Below, one piece after another: positions 47,098-58,806 of a stretch of 64,000 bases of DNA. Under the pieces are notes generated by a model. It did not search any database. It had not been told where the DNA came from and saw nothing but the letters and a program-made list of their open reading frames with translations. Numbering within the stretch: position 1 is the stretch's first letter; the number at the start of each line of letters is the position of its first letter. The position numbers and the translations under genes are program-made. Location: the NCBI GenBank assembly GCA_946122785.1, contig CAMGYJ010000010.1, positions 9,213,467 to 9,277,466 of the forward strand, written 5' to 3'. The stretch is from Linum tenue. Its lineage: Eukaryota; Streptophyta; Magnoliopsida; Malpighiales; Linaceae.

Positions 47098-47990
47098 CTT
47101 GATACACTTTGCATGATCGAACTTTAAATTATAAGTCGATGCCCACTCTCTATTCAATCCTAACTAAGCCAAGCATAACCTAGCTAGGGTTTTAGTAAAG
47201 TGACTCGATCGTATTCCAAGAGAACTCTAAGCTTACTATTACTTTGCTCCGAATTACTATCTAATCGAATCAGAAGTTTGGGTGTTTAAACTATTCTAAT
47301 CTAATCCTAAAAGCAAAATAAAAAACCAACCAAGTGGTTGGGAGACCTCTAGAAATGAGATGGTTGCCTAGAATCGAATTTCCCCTAACCATAGTCGGTA
47401 AGTTGAGCTGATGGTTATGGTGCAGAACTCTCTAATCTCGGAGCGAAGATAACTCACTATCACTAGTTTGCGAGTTGTCGCATACCCGTCTAACTATAAA
47501 CCTCCATACCCAGCATAGTAGCATAAAGTAGGCTAGTAGAAAAGATTAGGGAGACTTATCCAAGCATAAATACCAACACATGAGACATAAAGTCACTAGA
47601 ACAACATACTTATATATAAACTGAGTCAAATACCAACATACAATCTAGGGTTCATCTGTTCTAAACAACCATTAGAAATTCAAGTCATTAGAGAGAAAAA
47701 GAAAACACAAGCTAGGAGAGGAGAGTGATGGAATCAATCTTCTTCTCCTTGCTTGCACCTTCGCCTTGCTCCTTGAGTGGATTGGATCTTCAATTAATCT
47801 CTCCCAAGGTGTTTCCTTCTATAAAAACAACCCAAAACACTAAATTTCTCACTCTAGGGCGGCTCTCTCTTGAAAAGTGCAGCAAGAGGGATATTTATAG
47901 GAAGCTGATGGCAGTCAAGGACTCCGGGGCATGACGCGATGGTCACGACCATGCCCTAGCGTGACTAGCTGGAACATCCCCGTATAATCT
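47098..47990 (-). repeat. LTR of copy A (right end approximate)
   Basis: Adjacent to the primer site; contains the TATGCTACTATGCTGGGTAT and TTAGACGGGTATGCG words (minus strand), shared with the LTR at 18690-21650. Its U3 side carries CATGACGCGATGGTCACG-like words (47930-47960). The right end is estimated from where LINE-like sequence follows. Confidence 0.6.
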
Positions 47991-48189
47991 TAGAGGGGGT
48001 TGATGCTTGGGTCTCTGACTAGCTGGAACGTCTCCTGATGCCTGGGTCTCTGATGTTGTGTCTCTCTTAGGTGAGAATGTTATTTTGGATATTCCTTTAT
48101 AGTATAATCTTAGATGGGGCTAAGAGGGAGAGAACTAATATGTTGGTTTATCTTAGCACTGTTGGCTCGAGTCAGGTGTCCAGCAATTT

Positions 48190-48345
48190 ATGTACAGGTT
48201 CTTGGTGGATGATGTCTTCTCGGGGGTTCTGAACTTCCCTGCTGATTCCGTTTGGAGGAAGTCTGTCCCTCCCTAAATCTACTCTTTCATGTAGCGGGTG
48301 GCGCATAAACGCATCCTTATTTTGGATAATCTCAGCAAGGAAGAG
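48190..48345 (+). pseudogene. LINE reverse-transcriptase C-terminal (zf-RVT) fragment
   Basis: The plus frame reads GVLNFPADSVWRKSVPP, stop, IYSFM, stop, RVAHKRILILDNLSKEE. It corresponds to the plant L1 LINE zf-RVT region (FPxxxIWxxxVPPKIxFFxWxxxHxRILTxDNLxxR), with AAA and TGG codons of the consensus turned into stops. No other LINE domain was seen nearby. Confidence 0.65.
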
Positions 48346-49204
48346 ACGCAGCAACGACGACACACTGCGTCTGCTTCTTCCTCCTCGTTGCGGATCTATG
48401 GAGCAAGGGTCGCTGTCCTTCTCCATGTCAATGGCAACACAACACCTAGCGGCAACTATGGTTCTTCTTCCTTCTCCCCGGCAATAGAGCAGCAACAGGC
48501 GACTTTCGACTTCCTCCTCCTTCTCCTTTTAATTTCTCCGTGATGCCAGAGCAGAAGCTGCCCGCCTGAAACAGAGCAACAATGAAAGCTGCGGATTTGG
48601 CCATTCGGGTGGGGGATTGGGTATAGATGAATGGAGGGGCGATTGGAAGCTGCGGTGACAGTTTTTCTTTACTCATATGTGAGAATGGAGAGGCGGCGGC
48701 GCGACTGTGGCGTCAATTCTTTTCTGCCCAGAGGTGGTGGTCGAGTGTGGAGGGTAGAATTGGATTAGGGGTGAATGTGTTATTTCGGTATAGATTAGGG
48801 CGATAAAATTCAAATTTTTGGATGACAAATGAAATAGCATTTAGTAATAATTGAACCCCGCTTTCCCGCGGTGGGGAAGGGACCGAAGGGACAATTGCAA
48901 ACGGGTCGGACTTAACCCGTGTCACTCTGCTGGCAGGCGTGGCATTGCCTCAGCAAGACTAGAAGGGAAAAAAACCCTAATTTGCGCCCTTCCCTCTCCC
49001 CTCTTTATTTTAAGACTACCCAGACAGACAAAACCGTTTCGCCACCTCCCCTCACTATCACAGCGCTGCTCTGAGCTCTCCTCTCCTTCCCCAAAACTGC
49101 AAAATCAACTGTCTGATTCCTAGTCCATCCATACAATATATGTGTATATAGCTCCATTTCGTCCATCTCTCTGGGTTTTCCAATTTGAACAGACGCGACA
49201 AACA
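48346..49204 (+). promoter_or_regulatory. CARB upstream region and 5' UTR
   Basis: No gene is seen; open frames on both strands at 48172-48925 show no domain. AAACCCTAA (telo-box) occurs at 48971-48979, followed by a pyrimidine-rich leader (48980-49100) and the ATG at 49205. An upstream in-frame ATG exists at 49142; the residues from it are not transit-peptide-like. Confidence 0.5.
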
Positions 49205-52200
49205 ATGAGCAGTCATTGCTTGAACCGCTGCGAAGCTCTGTCTTCGACTTCTCTCATGCACACCGCGGCAGCCTCACCCGACCGCCGTCTTCCCCGTCCC
49301 GGAAGCTTCTCCTTGTTCTCCTCCCGCCGGAACGGCAGCTTCTCTTCTCTGAATCTCCACTCATGCCGGCACCGGCGGCAGATTCGCCACTCCAAGGGGT
49401 GTATCAAATCCGCCGTTGTGCGCTGCAGCTCGGCGGAGTCTAGCGAAGCGGCGGTGGAGGCGAAGGTTGTCGGAAAGAGGAGCGATTTCAAGAAAATTAT
49501 GATACTTGGTGCGGGACCGATTGTGATTGGGCAAGCTTGCGAGTTCGATTACTCGGGGACTCAGGCCTGCAAGGCGCTCAAGGAGGAAGGATACGAGGTC
49601 GTGCTGATCAATTCGAACCCAGCTACAATCATGACGGACCCGGAATTGGCCGACCGGACTTACGTGGCTCCGCTGACTCCCGAGGTAGTGGAGCGAATCA
49701 TTGAGAAGGAGCGGCCCGATGCGCTGCTGCCGACCATGGGTGGCCAGACCGCACTGAACCTCGCCGTTGCCTTGGCGGAAAATGGTGCATTGGACAAGTA
49801 CAATGTGGAGTTGATTGGAGCGAAGCTGGAAGCTATCAAGAAGGCTGAGGATAGGGATCTTTTCAAGCAGGCTATGAAGAATATTGGGATCAAGACGCCG
49901 CCATCTGGGATTGGAACTACGCTGGATGAGTGTATTCAGATTGCTCAGGATATTGGGGAGTTCCCATTGATCATCAGACCGGCTTTTACTTTGGGCGGGA
50001 CAGGTGGTGGAATTGCTTACAATAAGGAGGAGTTCGAGTCTATTTGCAAGGCGGGGCTGAATGCGAGCTTGACTACGCAGGTTTTGGTGGAGAAGTCGTT
50101 GCTTGGATGGAAAGAGTATGAATTGGAGGTGATGCGTGATTTGGCGGATAACGTGGTGATTATTTGCTCGATTGAGAATATTGATGCCATGGGTGTTCAT
50201 ACCGGAGATTCGATCACCGTGGCCCCAGCTCAGACTCTGACGGATAAGGAGTACCAGAGGCTGAGAGACTATTCGATTAAGATTATAAGGGAGATTGGAG
50301 TGGAGTGTGGAGGGTCTAATGTTCAGTTTGCTGTTAATCCTGTTGACGGGGAGGTTATGGTGATCGAAATGAATCCTAGGGTGTCGAGGTCGTCGGCCTT
50401 GGCTTCCAAGGCTACTGGGTTTCCCATTGCCAAAATGGCGGCTAAATTATCTGTTGGGTACTCCCTGGACCAGATCCCCAATGATATTACAAAGAAGACG
50501 CCTGCTAGCTTTGAACCTTCAATTGATTATGTGGTTACTAAGGTAAATCAGCTCCTGCTTATTGTTATAATAATTTGTTCCGTATTCCATCATTCGATAG
50601 GCTTGATAGTATCAGAAGTCATAGCGCAGCTTCTTGTTTTCTATCCATGGTCTTTGTTAATTGACACTTTAAGTTACATTGTTGACTAAGATAGGTTATG
50701 GAAATTTTGTAAGGTGCTAGTTAGTAGAACTGTTTAATGTAAATCAATATGGGCTGGCCTGTGGTGACTTCTCTTTCAACTACGAGAACCAAATTAAACA
50801 AACATGGTCTTGTACATTGTTCTTATTTCTGATCCTCTGTTTGTCACCAAGAAAAAACATGTTCTTCATATACCAACTCTTTGATATCTTTTTTTTTTCT
50901 ATCAGATACCTCGATTTGCATTCGAGAAGTTCCCAGGTTCTCAACCGATACTCACAACTCAGATGAAATCTGTTGGTGAAGACATGGCAATGGGCCGCAC
51001 ATTTCAAGAGTCCTTTCAAAAAGCTGTTCGGGGGTTGGAGTGTGGTTACCCAGGATGGGGTTGTTCACGTATCAAGGAACTCGAATGGGATTGGGACCGA
51101 TTGAAATACAACCTACGAGTTCCAAACCCAAATCGCATCCATTCTGTGTATGCAGCTATGAAGAAGGGAATGAAAGTGGATGAGATTCATGAATTGAGTT
51201 ACATTGACAAATGGTTCCTTACCCAGCTTAAAGAGTTGGTGGATGTGGAACAGTATCTCATGTCCAAGAGCTTGTCTGATTTAACAAAGGATGACCTGTA
51301 TGAGGTTAAAAAGCGAGGTTTTAGCGACAGACAGGTAGCATTTGCCACTAAGTCAACAGAAAAGGATGTTAGAGAACGCCGATTGTCTTTTGGCATTACT
51401 CCAGCCTATAAGCGAGTGGATACCTGCGCTGCAGAGTTTGAGGCTGATACTCCCTACCTGTACTCATCATATGATTCTGAATGTGAGGCAACTCCTACTT
51501 CAAGGAAAAAGGTTTTGATTTTAGGTGGGGGCCCCAACCGTATTGGACAGGGTATTGAGTTTGATTACTGCTGTTGCCACACATCATTTGCCCTCCAGGT
51601 TTGAATGTTTCCACTCTTTCTAAACTGTGAGAAAAACCTATTTTTGCTGTCATTTGGACATATGTTTGAACCGTATAAGGGCCTTGTTCATTGCGCCTTC
51701 CCGCTGGACTGGACACGTCTCAGCTGTAGGAAGTATGGTTCCGAAATTGAGAGGGGAGATGAGTGATGGAAAGAGTGAGTTGCATTTGGCATTTTAGAAT
51801 TATGTTGCACAAAAGGGAAAGGATCTCTCTCACTCCCGGTAGCTTTATTGCAATAAGATGTTCCTCAAATTTTACTGTTAACTATCCAATACTCGAAAGA
51901 TTTGTAACGTTGCATTGTCATCTCTTACACAGTTTTTTTCTCTTGTACAGGATGCAGGATATGAGACTATAATGATGAACTCAAATCCGGAGACAGTGTC
52001 AACAGATTATGATACAAGTGATCGTCTCTATTTTGAACCTTTAACTGTTGAAGATGTTCTGAATGTTATTGATCTAGAACGACCTGATGGCATAATTGTC
52101 CAGTTTGGAGGTCAAACCCCACTAAAACTGGCTTTGCCTATTCAGCAATACTTGGACGAGAATAAGCCAATGGCAGCTAGTGGGGTTGGGCCTGTTCGCA

Positions 52201-53501
52201 TCTGGGGCACAACACCTGATAACATTGATGCTGCTGAAGACAGAGAGAGGTTCAATGCCATTCTCAAAGAGTTGCAAATCGAGCAGCCTAAAGGAGGCAT
52301 TGCCAAGAGCGAAGCTGATGCTCTGTCTATTGCATCAGAAATTGGTTATCCTGTTGTTGTCCGGCCATCGTATGTGCTAGGTGGCCGAGCCATGGAGATC
52401 GTGTATAGTGATGAAAAGCTAATCACTTACCTCGAAAATGCAGTCGAGGTGGACCCAGAGCGGCCAGTTTTGATCGATAAGTATCTCTCAGATGCCGTCG
52501 AGATTGATATCGATGCTCTGGCGGACTCAAATGGAAACGTTGTTATTGGTGGCATTATGGAGCACATCGAGCAGGCTGGGGTCCACTCTGGTGACTCGGC
52601 TTGCATTCTCCCGACGCAGACTATCTCTTCATCATGTTTAGCAACAATAAGGACATGGACAGAGAAATTGGCTAAACGTATAAACGTGTGTGGTTTGATG
52701 AACTGCCAGTATGCAATCACTGCAGCTGGAGATGTTTTCTTGCTGGAAGCAAATCCCCGTGCCTCTCGAACTGTTCCTTTTGTCTCCAAGACAATAGGCC
52801 ACCCGTTGGCTAAATATGCTGCTCTTGTCATGTCCGGGAAGTCGCTTCATGACTTGGGCTTTACTAAAGAGGTGATCCCTTCACATGTTGCTGTGAAGGA
52901 AGCAGTGCTTCCGTTCGAGAAATTTGCAGGTTGCGATGTGCTGTTGGGACCTGAGATGAGAAGTACAGGAGAGGTGATGGGGATCGATTTTCAAGTGGCT
53001 GTTGCCTTCGCAAAGGCTCAGTTGGCCGCTGGGCAGAAGCTGCCTTTGTCAGGGACGGTTTTCTTGAGCCTCAACGACTTGACAAAACCACATCTTGAGA
53101 GGCTGGCTAAGGCATTTATAGAACTAGGGTTCAGGATCATTGCCACATCTGGGTCGGCTCACTTCCTTGAACTGAAAGGTATCCCTGTGGAGAGAGTGTT
53201 GAAGATGCACGAGGGTCGCCCGCATGCTGGCGATATGCTGGCGAATGGGGATATTCATCTGGTGGTGATCACTAGCTCGGGGGATGCTCTGGACCAGATT
53301 GATGGCAGGCAGCTGAGACGGATGGCTCTTGCATACAAGGTTCCAATAATCACAACGGTTGCAGGTGCTTTGGCAACTGCTGACGCGATAAAGAGCCTGG
53401 CGTCACGTCCTTTTGATGTGATGCCGCTTCAGGACTTTTTTGATGTGGAGCTGCTGGAACAGAGAAGTAAAAAGTTGCAATCAGCATCGATTTCCTTGTG
53501 A
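49205..53501 (+). CDS. CARB: Carbamoyl-phosphate synthase large subunit, chloroplast type
   Basis: Makes carbamoyl phosphate from bicarbonate, two ATP and ammonia supplied by the small subunit (CARA), feeding arginine and pyrimidine synthesis in plastids. Exons: 49205-50542, 50906-51598, 51951-53501; 1193 aa, about the length of the Arabidopsis protein. Residues 1 to about 80 are rich in Ser, Arg and Pro (chloroplast transit peptide). The mature part begins near [20 protein letters not shown] (about 95). The first ATP-grasp half includes [20 protein letters not shown] and [20 protein letters not shown]; the oligomerization region follows ([20 protein letters not shown]); the second half has [35 protein letters not shown] and [20 protein letters not shown]; the C-terminal MGS-like allosteric domain includes [11 protein letters not shown] and [10 protein letters not shown]. 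The start at 49205 was chosen over an in-frame ATG at 49142 for its transit-peptide-like sequence. No defects. Confidence 0.96.
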
Positions 53502-53841
53502 TTTTTGGGGGCAGCATGTTTTCTATTTTGCAGTAGGTGGGGACTATGTTTGTGTTCTAATGGCTTGGAATTTTGTGTGTTAAGCAAGTGTAACCTGTTA
53601 TTGGGGTGCTGTTGTCTTGCACTAGATTGTCGATCGGGCAATGAAGAGAGACGCAATGGAATACATAAGAGTCTCTTCCCGTTGCTGAAGTAAAAATCTT
53701 TTCCATTTTGGTCAAGGTGGTTTGAAACCACTGGTTTCCAGTCACTATTATCAAAGAGCTGGCAGTAAGTTTGTTTAGTGGTATGGCCTAGGGGCTAAGC
53801 TAGGATGTTCTCTTGTCAAGTTTTACTAATTCGAGCTGTTA
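53502..53841 (+). other. CARB 3' UTR
   Basis: T/G-rich sequence after the CARB stop up to the target duplication of the next element; no canonical AATAAA is obvious. Confidence 0.45.
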
Positions 53842-53851
53842 ATATTTGTTC

Positions 53852-55067
53852 GGGTTAATTGCACGGTTGGTCACTGAGATTATAAAAAACATTCATGTTT
53901 GGTCACTGGAAATATTTAAATCCAATCTTGGTCACTCAAATTTGTTAAATGGTTCAAGTTTGGTCACTCTTGGTTACCTTCCGTCAATCTCCGTTAACGC
54001 CGTCAATTTTTTGCTGACGTGGCTAACAGAAATATCTAGTCACCCAATTTTAATCCGAAAATTTAAAATTAAACACACCACGTCATTAAAAATTTACACA
54101 TCATATAACCACAACCTAACCCATAAACCAACCTGTGAACCAACCCCATCTCTCTTCCCCTCTTCCCTCTCTTTATCTATCTACGTTTCGTCTTCCTCAC
54201 CGACCAAGTAGCAACGGCAACGGCGACAAGCCACACTCCACGTTGTATCAAATCGAAGAACAATAGTGAAAGATAGAGCGAGCGACGCGCTATTGGAGAG
54301 AGAAGAGACGGGAAGAGGAGAAGAAAATGAGATTCAGATTAATTATATCTGGAGCTCCGAATTTTCCCCTCACCCTAACTCGATCTCTGTCGGCTGATGC
54401 TCCTTGTGGTAGCGCCGGATTCGGGGACGAGGATGTCAGATCCACTCTGAATTGGGACCGACCTAAACGACCGGGGGTTTGGGCCTCCCGTCGATGGTCT
54501 CTGAAGTGCGGCCGGAGCAGCACCTCGAGAGGATTGAAGGGCAGACAAAAGAATTTGGGGAGGTGGAGTAGAGGATGAAGGCTGCGATGGATCGACAGCC
54601 TTCCTCATCCTTATCGTTCGACGGCGAGATTCAGACCTACCCTGCCTTCGCCATTCATCATTGCATGTCTTTGTCATACTCAATCAGAGATTGGGTGGGA
54701 ATAGAGGAGAGAGAGATGCATAATGGAGAGAGGGATAGGCGGAGAGGAGAAGGGTGTAGGCCGTTGGAATTGGAATATGGGTTGTGTATAAGTTTAATTT
54801 GGGTTGGTTAATGGGTTGGATTGGAATTTTGATGATGTGGCGGGTTGAGTGTAAATTTTTTTGAGATAAAATAGGCTGATTGGACGATTCTGTTAGCCAC
54901 GTCAGCAGAAAACTAACGCCGTCAACTGAAGCTAACGGAGACTAACGGAGAGTGACCAAACATGACATGTTTTAGTAAACTTAGTGATCAAAATTGGATT
55001 TAAATATTTTCAGTGACCAAACATGAACGTTTTTTGTAATCTCAGCGGTCAACTTTGCAATTAACCC
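53852..55067. mobile_element. Mutator-like long-TIR element, non-autonomous, with 10-bp TSD
   Basis: Left end GGGTTAATTGCACGGTTGGT; right end, reverse complemented, GGGTTAATTGCAAAGTTGAC. The inverted match then runs on for over 70 bases (CATGTTTGGTCACTG.AAATATTTAAATCCAAT). Flanks ATATTTGTTC at 53842-53851 and 55068-55077 are identical. Long TIRs plus a 9-10-bp duplication fit Mutator-like elements. Interior frames (54327-54811, 54290-54683) overlap on both strands and show no transposase or recognisable captured gene. Confidence 0.85.
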
Positions 55068-55077
55068 ATATTTGTTC

Positions 55078-55239
55078 AATTAGAGCTCTACTCAAATTTG
55101 ATTTGAGTTAAGTTTGGTAAAAAAAAGGAATCCTCTCCTCACCCTCAGTAGGTGGTGGGACCTCAATTATTATTCATATGCCTCATACATTCTCAATTCT
55201 CTTAGTTTAAATTTTTAAGAAAAAGAAATCCTCAAACAT
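55078..55239. other. Short spacer between MULE-like element and copy B
   Basis: AT-rich; the place where copy B's 5' LTR would be expected, but no LTR similarity to 47098-47990 is seen. Confidence 0.5.
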
Positions 55240-55557
55240 TTTTGACGCTGTTGCCGGATAATCTTAAGTTATTATGAAAAGCCGAGAACTACTATATAAT
55301 CATTTATTGTGTGCCAAGTTTGGCGTTGTCTTGTTATGTTTTGTGTTGGTGTAGCATCAAGTCTTTAGTGCCATTTTCTTGTGTTTTCTATTTGTCATGT
55401 CTTATTTTATTTCTCGTATTCTTTCTTCTTTTGTTATGGTCCTTTTAGTTATCCTGTGTTAAGTGTTTATTCGCTTTTTGTTTTCTTTCTTTTTACACTT
55501 GTGTTTTTCATAGGTTGTTTTTGTTTTTGTGAATATAGACAGTGTTTAGGTGTAGCT

Positions 55558-55785
55558 ATGGATCTATATGGTGGGCATGAGAAGTGGGGAGATCACCAAC
55601 CGCCGAATTGGTGTTACCTTGAAACTTCTAGTAGTGGTGCCAGCCAAGTATCCGAGTACGAAGAACAACCACCTCTCCATGCCTATCAACCGTACCTCCA
55701 TAAATATCAAGCATCTCCACCATCGTACCAAGAACCACCTCCACAACCTTTGGTGAAGACCGAGTTGGAGATGACCATTGAGTGA
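55558..55785 (+). CDS. 75-aa ORF of copy B, conserved with 46556-46783
   Basis: MDLYGGHEKWGDHQ to PPPQPLVKTELEMTIE, then TGA; the counterpart of copy A. About three residues in four agree by eye across the pair, and length and stop are identical. It starts about 300 bases after the primer site, where gag would begin. Pro/Tyr/Gln-rich, no known domain. Confidence 0.5.
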   Translation: MDLYGGHEKWGDHQPPNWCYLETSSSGASQVSEYEEQPPLHAYQPYLHKYQASPPSYQEPPPQPLVKTELEMTIE

Positions 55786-55895
55786 CTTGAGGCATATACG
55801 ACAAATTTATAAGACCTTAAGACAACTCACCCAACTCCAACCCCAGAATCAAAGATCCTCTTGGAGCCCGAGTTAGAAAAACTCATGGTCGGGAG

Positions 55896-56719
55896 CTGGG
55901 ACGGAGCAAGGATTCTTGATTGGGGGGGGGGGGGGCGAAATTATTTTCCAACATATTGATAAAAGAAAATTTGTGAGAGAATTTCAATTACATACAAATA
56001 GTTCATAAATTTTTTAATATTATGCCTCTTAAAGTTGTGCCAAAATTAAAAAACAATAACTTATCTCTTCTAAACTCATGATAAAATATCGTGTGTTTCA
56101 TACATCGTATATTTACCAATTTCATAATTCATAAATTCGAATGCAATCCAATTATAAAATCAAGAATTCGAAATTTAACCATATATATATATGAAGATGG
56201 TAAATTTTTTAAGAAATATGAAGATACCTGTAAAGAAATCGACAAAAAAACTAAAGAATGCAGAGAATATTCATATTAACTAAAATAAACTTACCTCTTG
56301 GCCACAAATAATATCAGTTACGTCTCATAACCACCAAACACGGTATACATTATATTCTTGAGGTGTTTTTTAGAATTTAAGAGATGGAGACATAGTCACT
56401 AAATGAAATCTATGATTCATAAAAGGGAGAGTGAGACACTAAATAATATGTAGACTGATATATGTTATTATTAGAAAAGGGGAGCCCAAAGGCTCGGCCG
56501 AGTCACCACTCACCAACCAGATGATTGAGGAGGTGTCATTCCAATAATTAAAATAAGCTAAAAATTGAAAAAACAAGGTTCAAACGAGAAACCTTTACAC
56601 ACACTTATTAGACAAGCCTTACGACCACCACGCCACAGCAACTAATATGTCATCTACTAACGATTTTACCTATTTGTAAAACTTAGGGGGGAGGGGGGCA
56701 CGAGCTAGCTCCGTCCCTG
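55896..56719. mobile_element. Tip100-like hAT, 824 bp, non-autonomous, with degraded 8-bp TSD
   Basis: Copy A has ATGGCCGGGAGCGGGAGTAC uninterrupted; copy B has ATGGTCGGGAG, this insert and GATAGGAGCGGGAGTAC. The left end CTGGGACGGAGCAAG and right end (reverse complement CAGGGACGGAGCTAG) match the plant Tip100-type TIR CAGGGGCGGAGCTAG. TSD GTCGGGAG (55888-55895)/GATAGGAG (56720-56727) is imperfect. Poly-G runs lie next to both ends (55922-55934, about 56685-56698). No transposase. Confidence 0.8.
56568..56640 (-). other. tRNA-like/SINE-like segment inside the Tip100-like element
   Basis: The minus strand reads GCTGTGGCGTGGTGGTCGTA and, about 30 bases further, GGTTTCTCGTTTGAACCTTG, resembling A- and B-boxes of a tRNA-derived SINE head (TGGCGTGGTGG and GTTTGAACC). 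No poly-A tail or own target duplication was found, so a SINE insertion is only one reading. Confidence 0.35.
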
Positions 56720-56819
56720 GATAGGAGCGGGAGTACACTTCAACATTCACCACCACCTACACCAAAGAGCTTTGGAGAGTTAGCATTTGAGTGCTACAAC
56801 ATCCTAATGGAGTGCCTAG

Positions 56820-57215
56820 ATGCTAGCGATCCCAACCTTCCTCTGGGTTTCTTCCAGATTAAAGATGTTAAACGAGAGGAAAGTTGGCTCCAAGAGGTGG
56901 GGACCGTATGGACATCTTTCATCAAGGGAAGTCCCGACCCTTACTCAAGACTTCCTCAAAGAACAAGAAGAGATGCTCAAGAGAATAGAGGAGAATGGAA
57001 GAGTTATTGAGAAACTTTGCTCGAGACTCAGTCAAGAGCGCCTCTTTGACATCAAGAATGAAACAAAAGAGGAAGCGGTAGAGGAGGAAGGTGTCTCAAG
57101 GGTGGACAAGCAAGTGGAACTTGAAGATCTATTGAAGAACTTGCTTGTAAAGCCATCATTGCTCCTAAACATCAAGAAGAGGAAACTAAAGAAGGAAGCC
57201 TTGATCAGATTGTGA
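56820..57215 (+). pseudogene. Copy B coiled-coil protein segment
   Basis: The open plus frame contains TQDFLKEQEEMLKRIEENGR, VIEKLCSRLSQERLFDIKNE and VDKQVELEDLLKNLLVKPSL, matching copy A (45970-46290). Glu/Lys/Leu-rich heptads point to a coiled coil. It is followed by further charged sequence in another frame (57212-57400), so one or more frameshifts split a longer ancestral ORF. Confidence 0.6.
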
Positions 57216-58806
57216 GGAAGGAAGGAGAAAGTGAAGAAGAGGAGAGCTTGGTACCCGACAAGGAGAAGATTCTTCACAAGAAGGAGAGGAGGTTGAAGAC
57301 GCAATCAGAGTTCGATCAATGGACAAGGAATGGATGGATGAAGCTTCTACAAGTTATATGTGCTACAAAAGCTTTCCACCCGACCTTGATACAGTTTTAG
57401 AGAAGGATACTTTTGAGGATTCACTTTGCCAAGCCAAGGCCACGCCATCAACAATCCCACTTGGTGGATTCAAGTATGGTCAATCAAGATTGCATTACAT
57501 GGTATGGGGCAAAGAGAAGAAAGAAGAAGAAAAGAAGAGGTCTCATGGGTGGAGACACAATTCTTACCAAGTCAACGGGTCATTCATCTCACCGACGACA
57601 ACCTCAACTTCAAGGAGGTCTTGAGCTGATCTGAGTACTCGAAGACAACGGTCCGGTAAAATGACTTAAAAGACACGCTAGTTGGGAGGCACCCAAACAT
57701 CAGTTTGCATTTTCTTTTCCTTATCTTTAAATAAAGTACTTGCATGTTTGAATCTTGTTTTTAGGTTAGTTTGTAGTGTAAGTAGTAGTAAACGACCATG
57801 CCTTAGTTAAGAATGAGTTCTAATGGACTAAGATGAAGGTCAAATGAGGAAAAGGTGATGTGTTGTTGTGTGTTTCATGCTTATGATTGAATGTATGTGG
57901 TTTGGAGGCCTTGGTGTGTATGAATTGCATGGTTCTAACCGTTTTGATTGTTACACACCAAGTGCTCGATAAAATGCCGAAACCACATTATTTGTGCTTA
58001 TAATAATTTGATGCATGCCAAATGAACTTTAATGCTTTTGTTAGACCTCTAGTAGCATGTTTGAGGGGTAGTTTCGAATATTGATCGATTGGTATAAAGT
58101 GTATGGCCCCTTTGCTCAACAAAGCTTACCACTTTGATATGATTTTTGAGCAATTGGTCCATGCCCCTACCTTAGTCATTTAGGTTGCTTATTTCCCTTG
58201 GACACGACATTAAAACCCCTAGATTTACATGTTGTCATGTGAACCAATCAATCAATCAAGATTGTTAACTACCTAATTCGACATTGTTTTCCACTTTGCA
58301 CCCTTGTTTCACATAGTAACCATCAAGTGTGGGGGTGTATAAGATTGGATCCTAGGGACGATGAGAAGTGTTCAATGCATCATTCAATTGTTGATGAAAT
58401 ATGTTTGGCATGGATGGGTATGATCGTTCTTGTGTGTATAGGAACCTTTATAAGGGTTAATCCTTTGAAGAGAGAGTTCCAATGCTCCTCCATCGAAAGT
58501 GCAATAAACTTCGAACTTCCAATCAATGGTGAAACCGGATCACTCGAAACTCCACACAACAATTTGAGCCTCAAAGCACCACTACACCATAAACAATAAC
58601 ACCAATAACAACTAGAAGTGTCACCTCGAGGTCGAGAGACTGAGTCCAAAAGGCTATTTCTCAACTTTGGGAGGAGATCAACCCACCCACCCACCCTATC
58701 CTTCGATCCCACAATCACATCGATTACGCATTTTGGTAACTTTGTTTCCCTATCCTTTTACCTTTCTCACATTGACGATAATGCATTCATTAAGTGTGGT
58801 TGGGAG

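Noticed and set aside
49361..50200. 279-codon open frame on the minus strand across CARB exon 1
   Set aside because: It is a reverse-strand shadow of the conserved CARB coding sequence; no domain on the minus strand.
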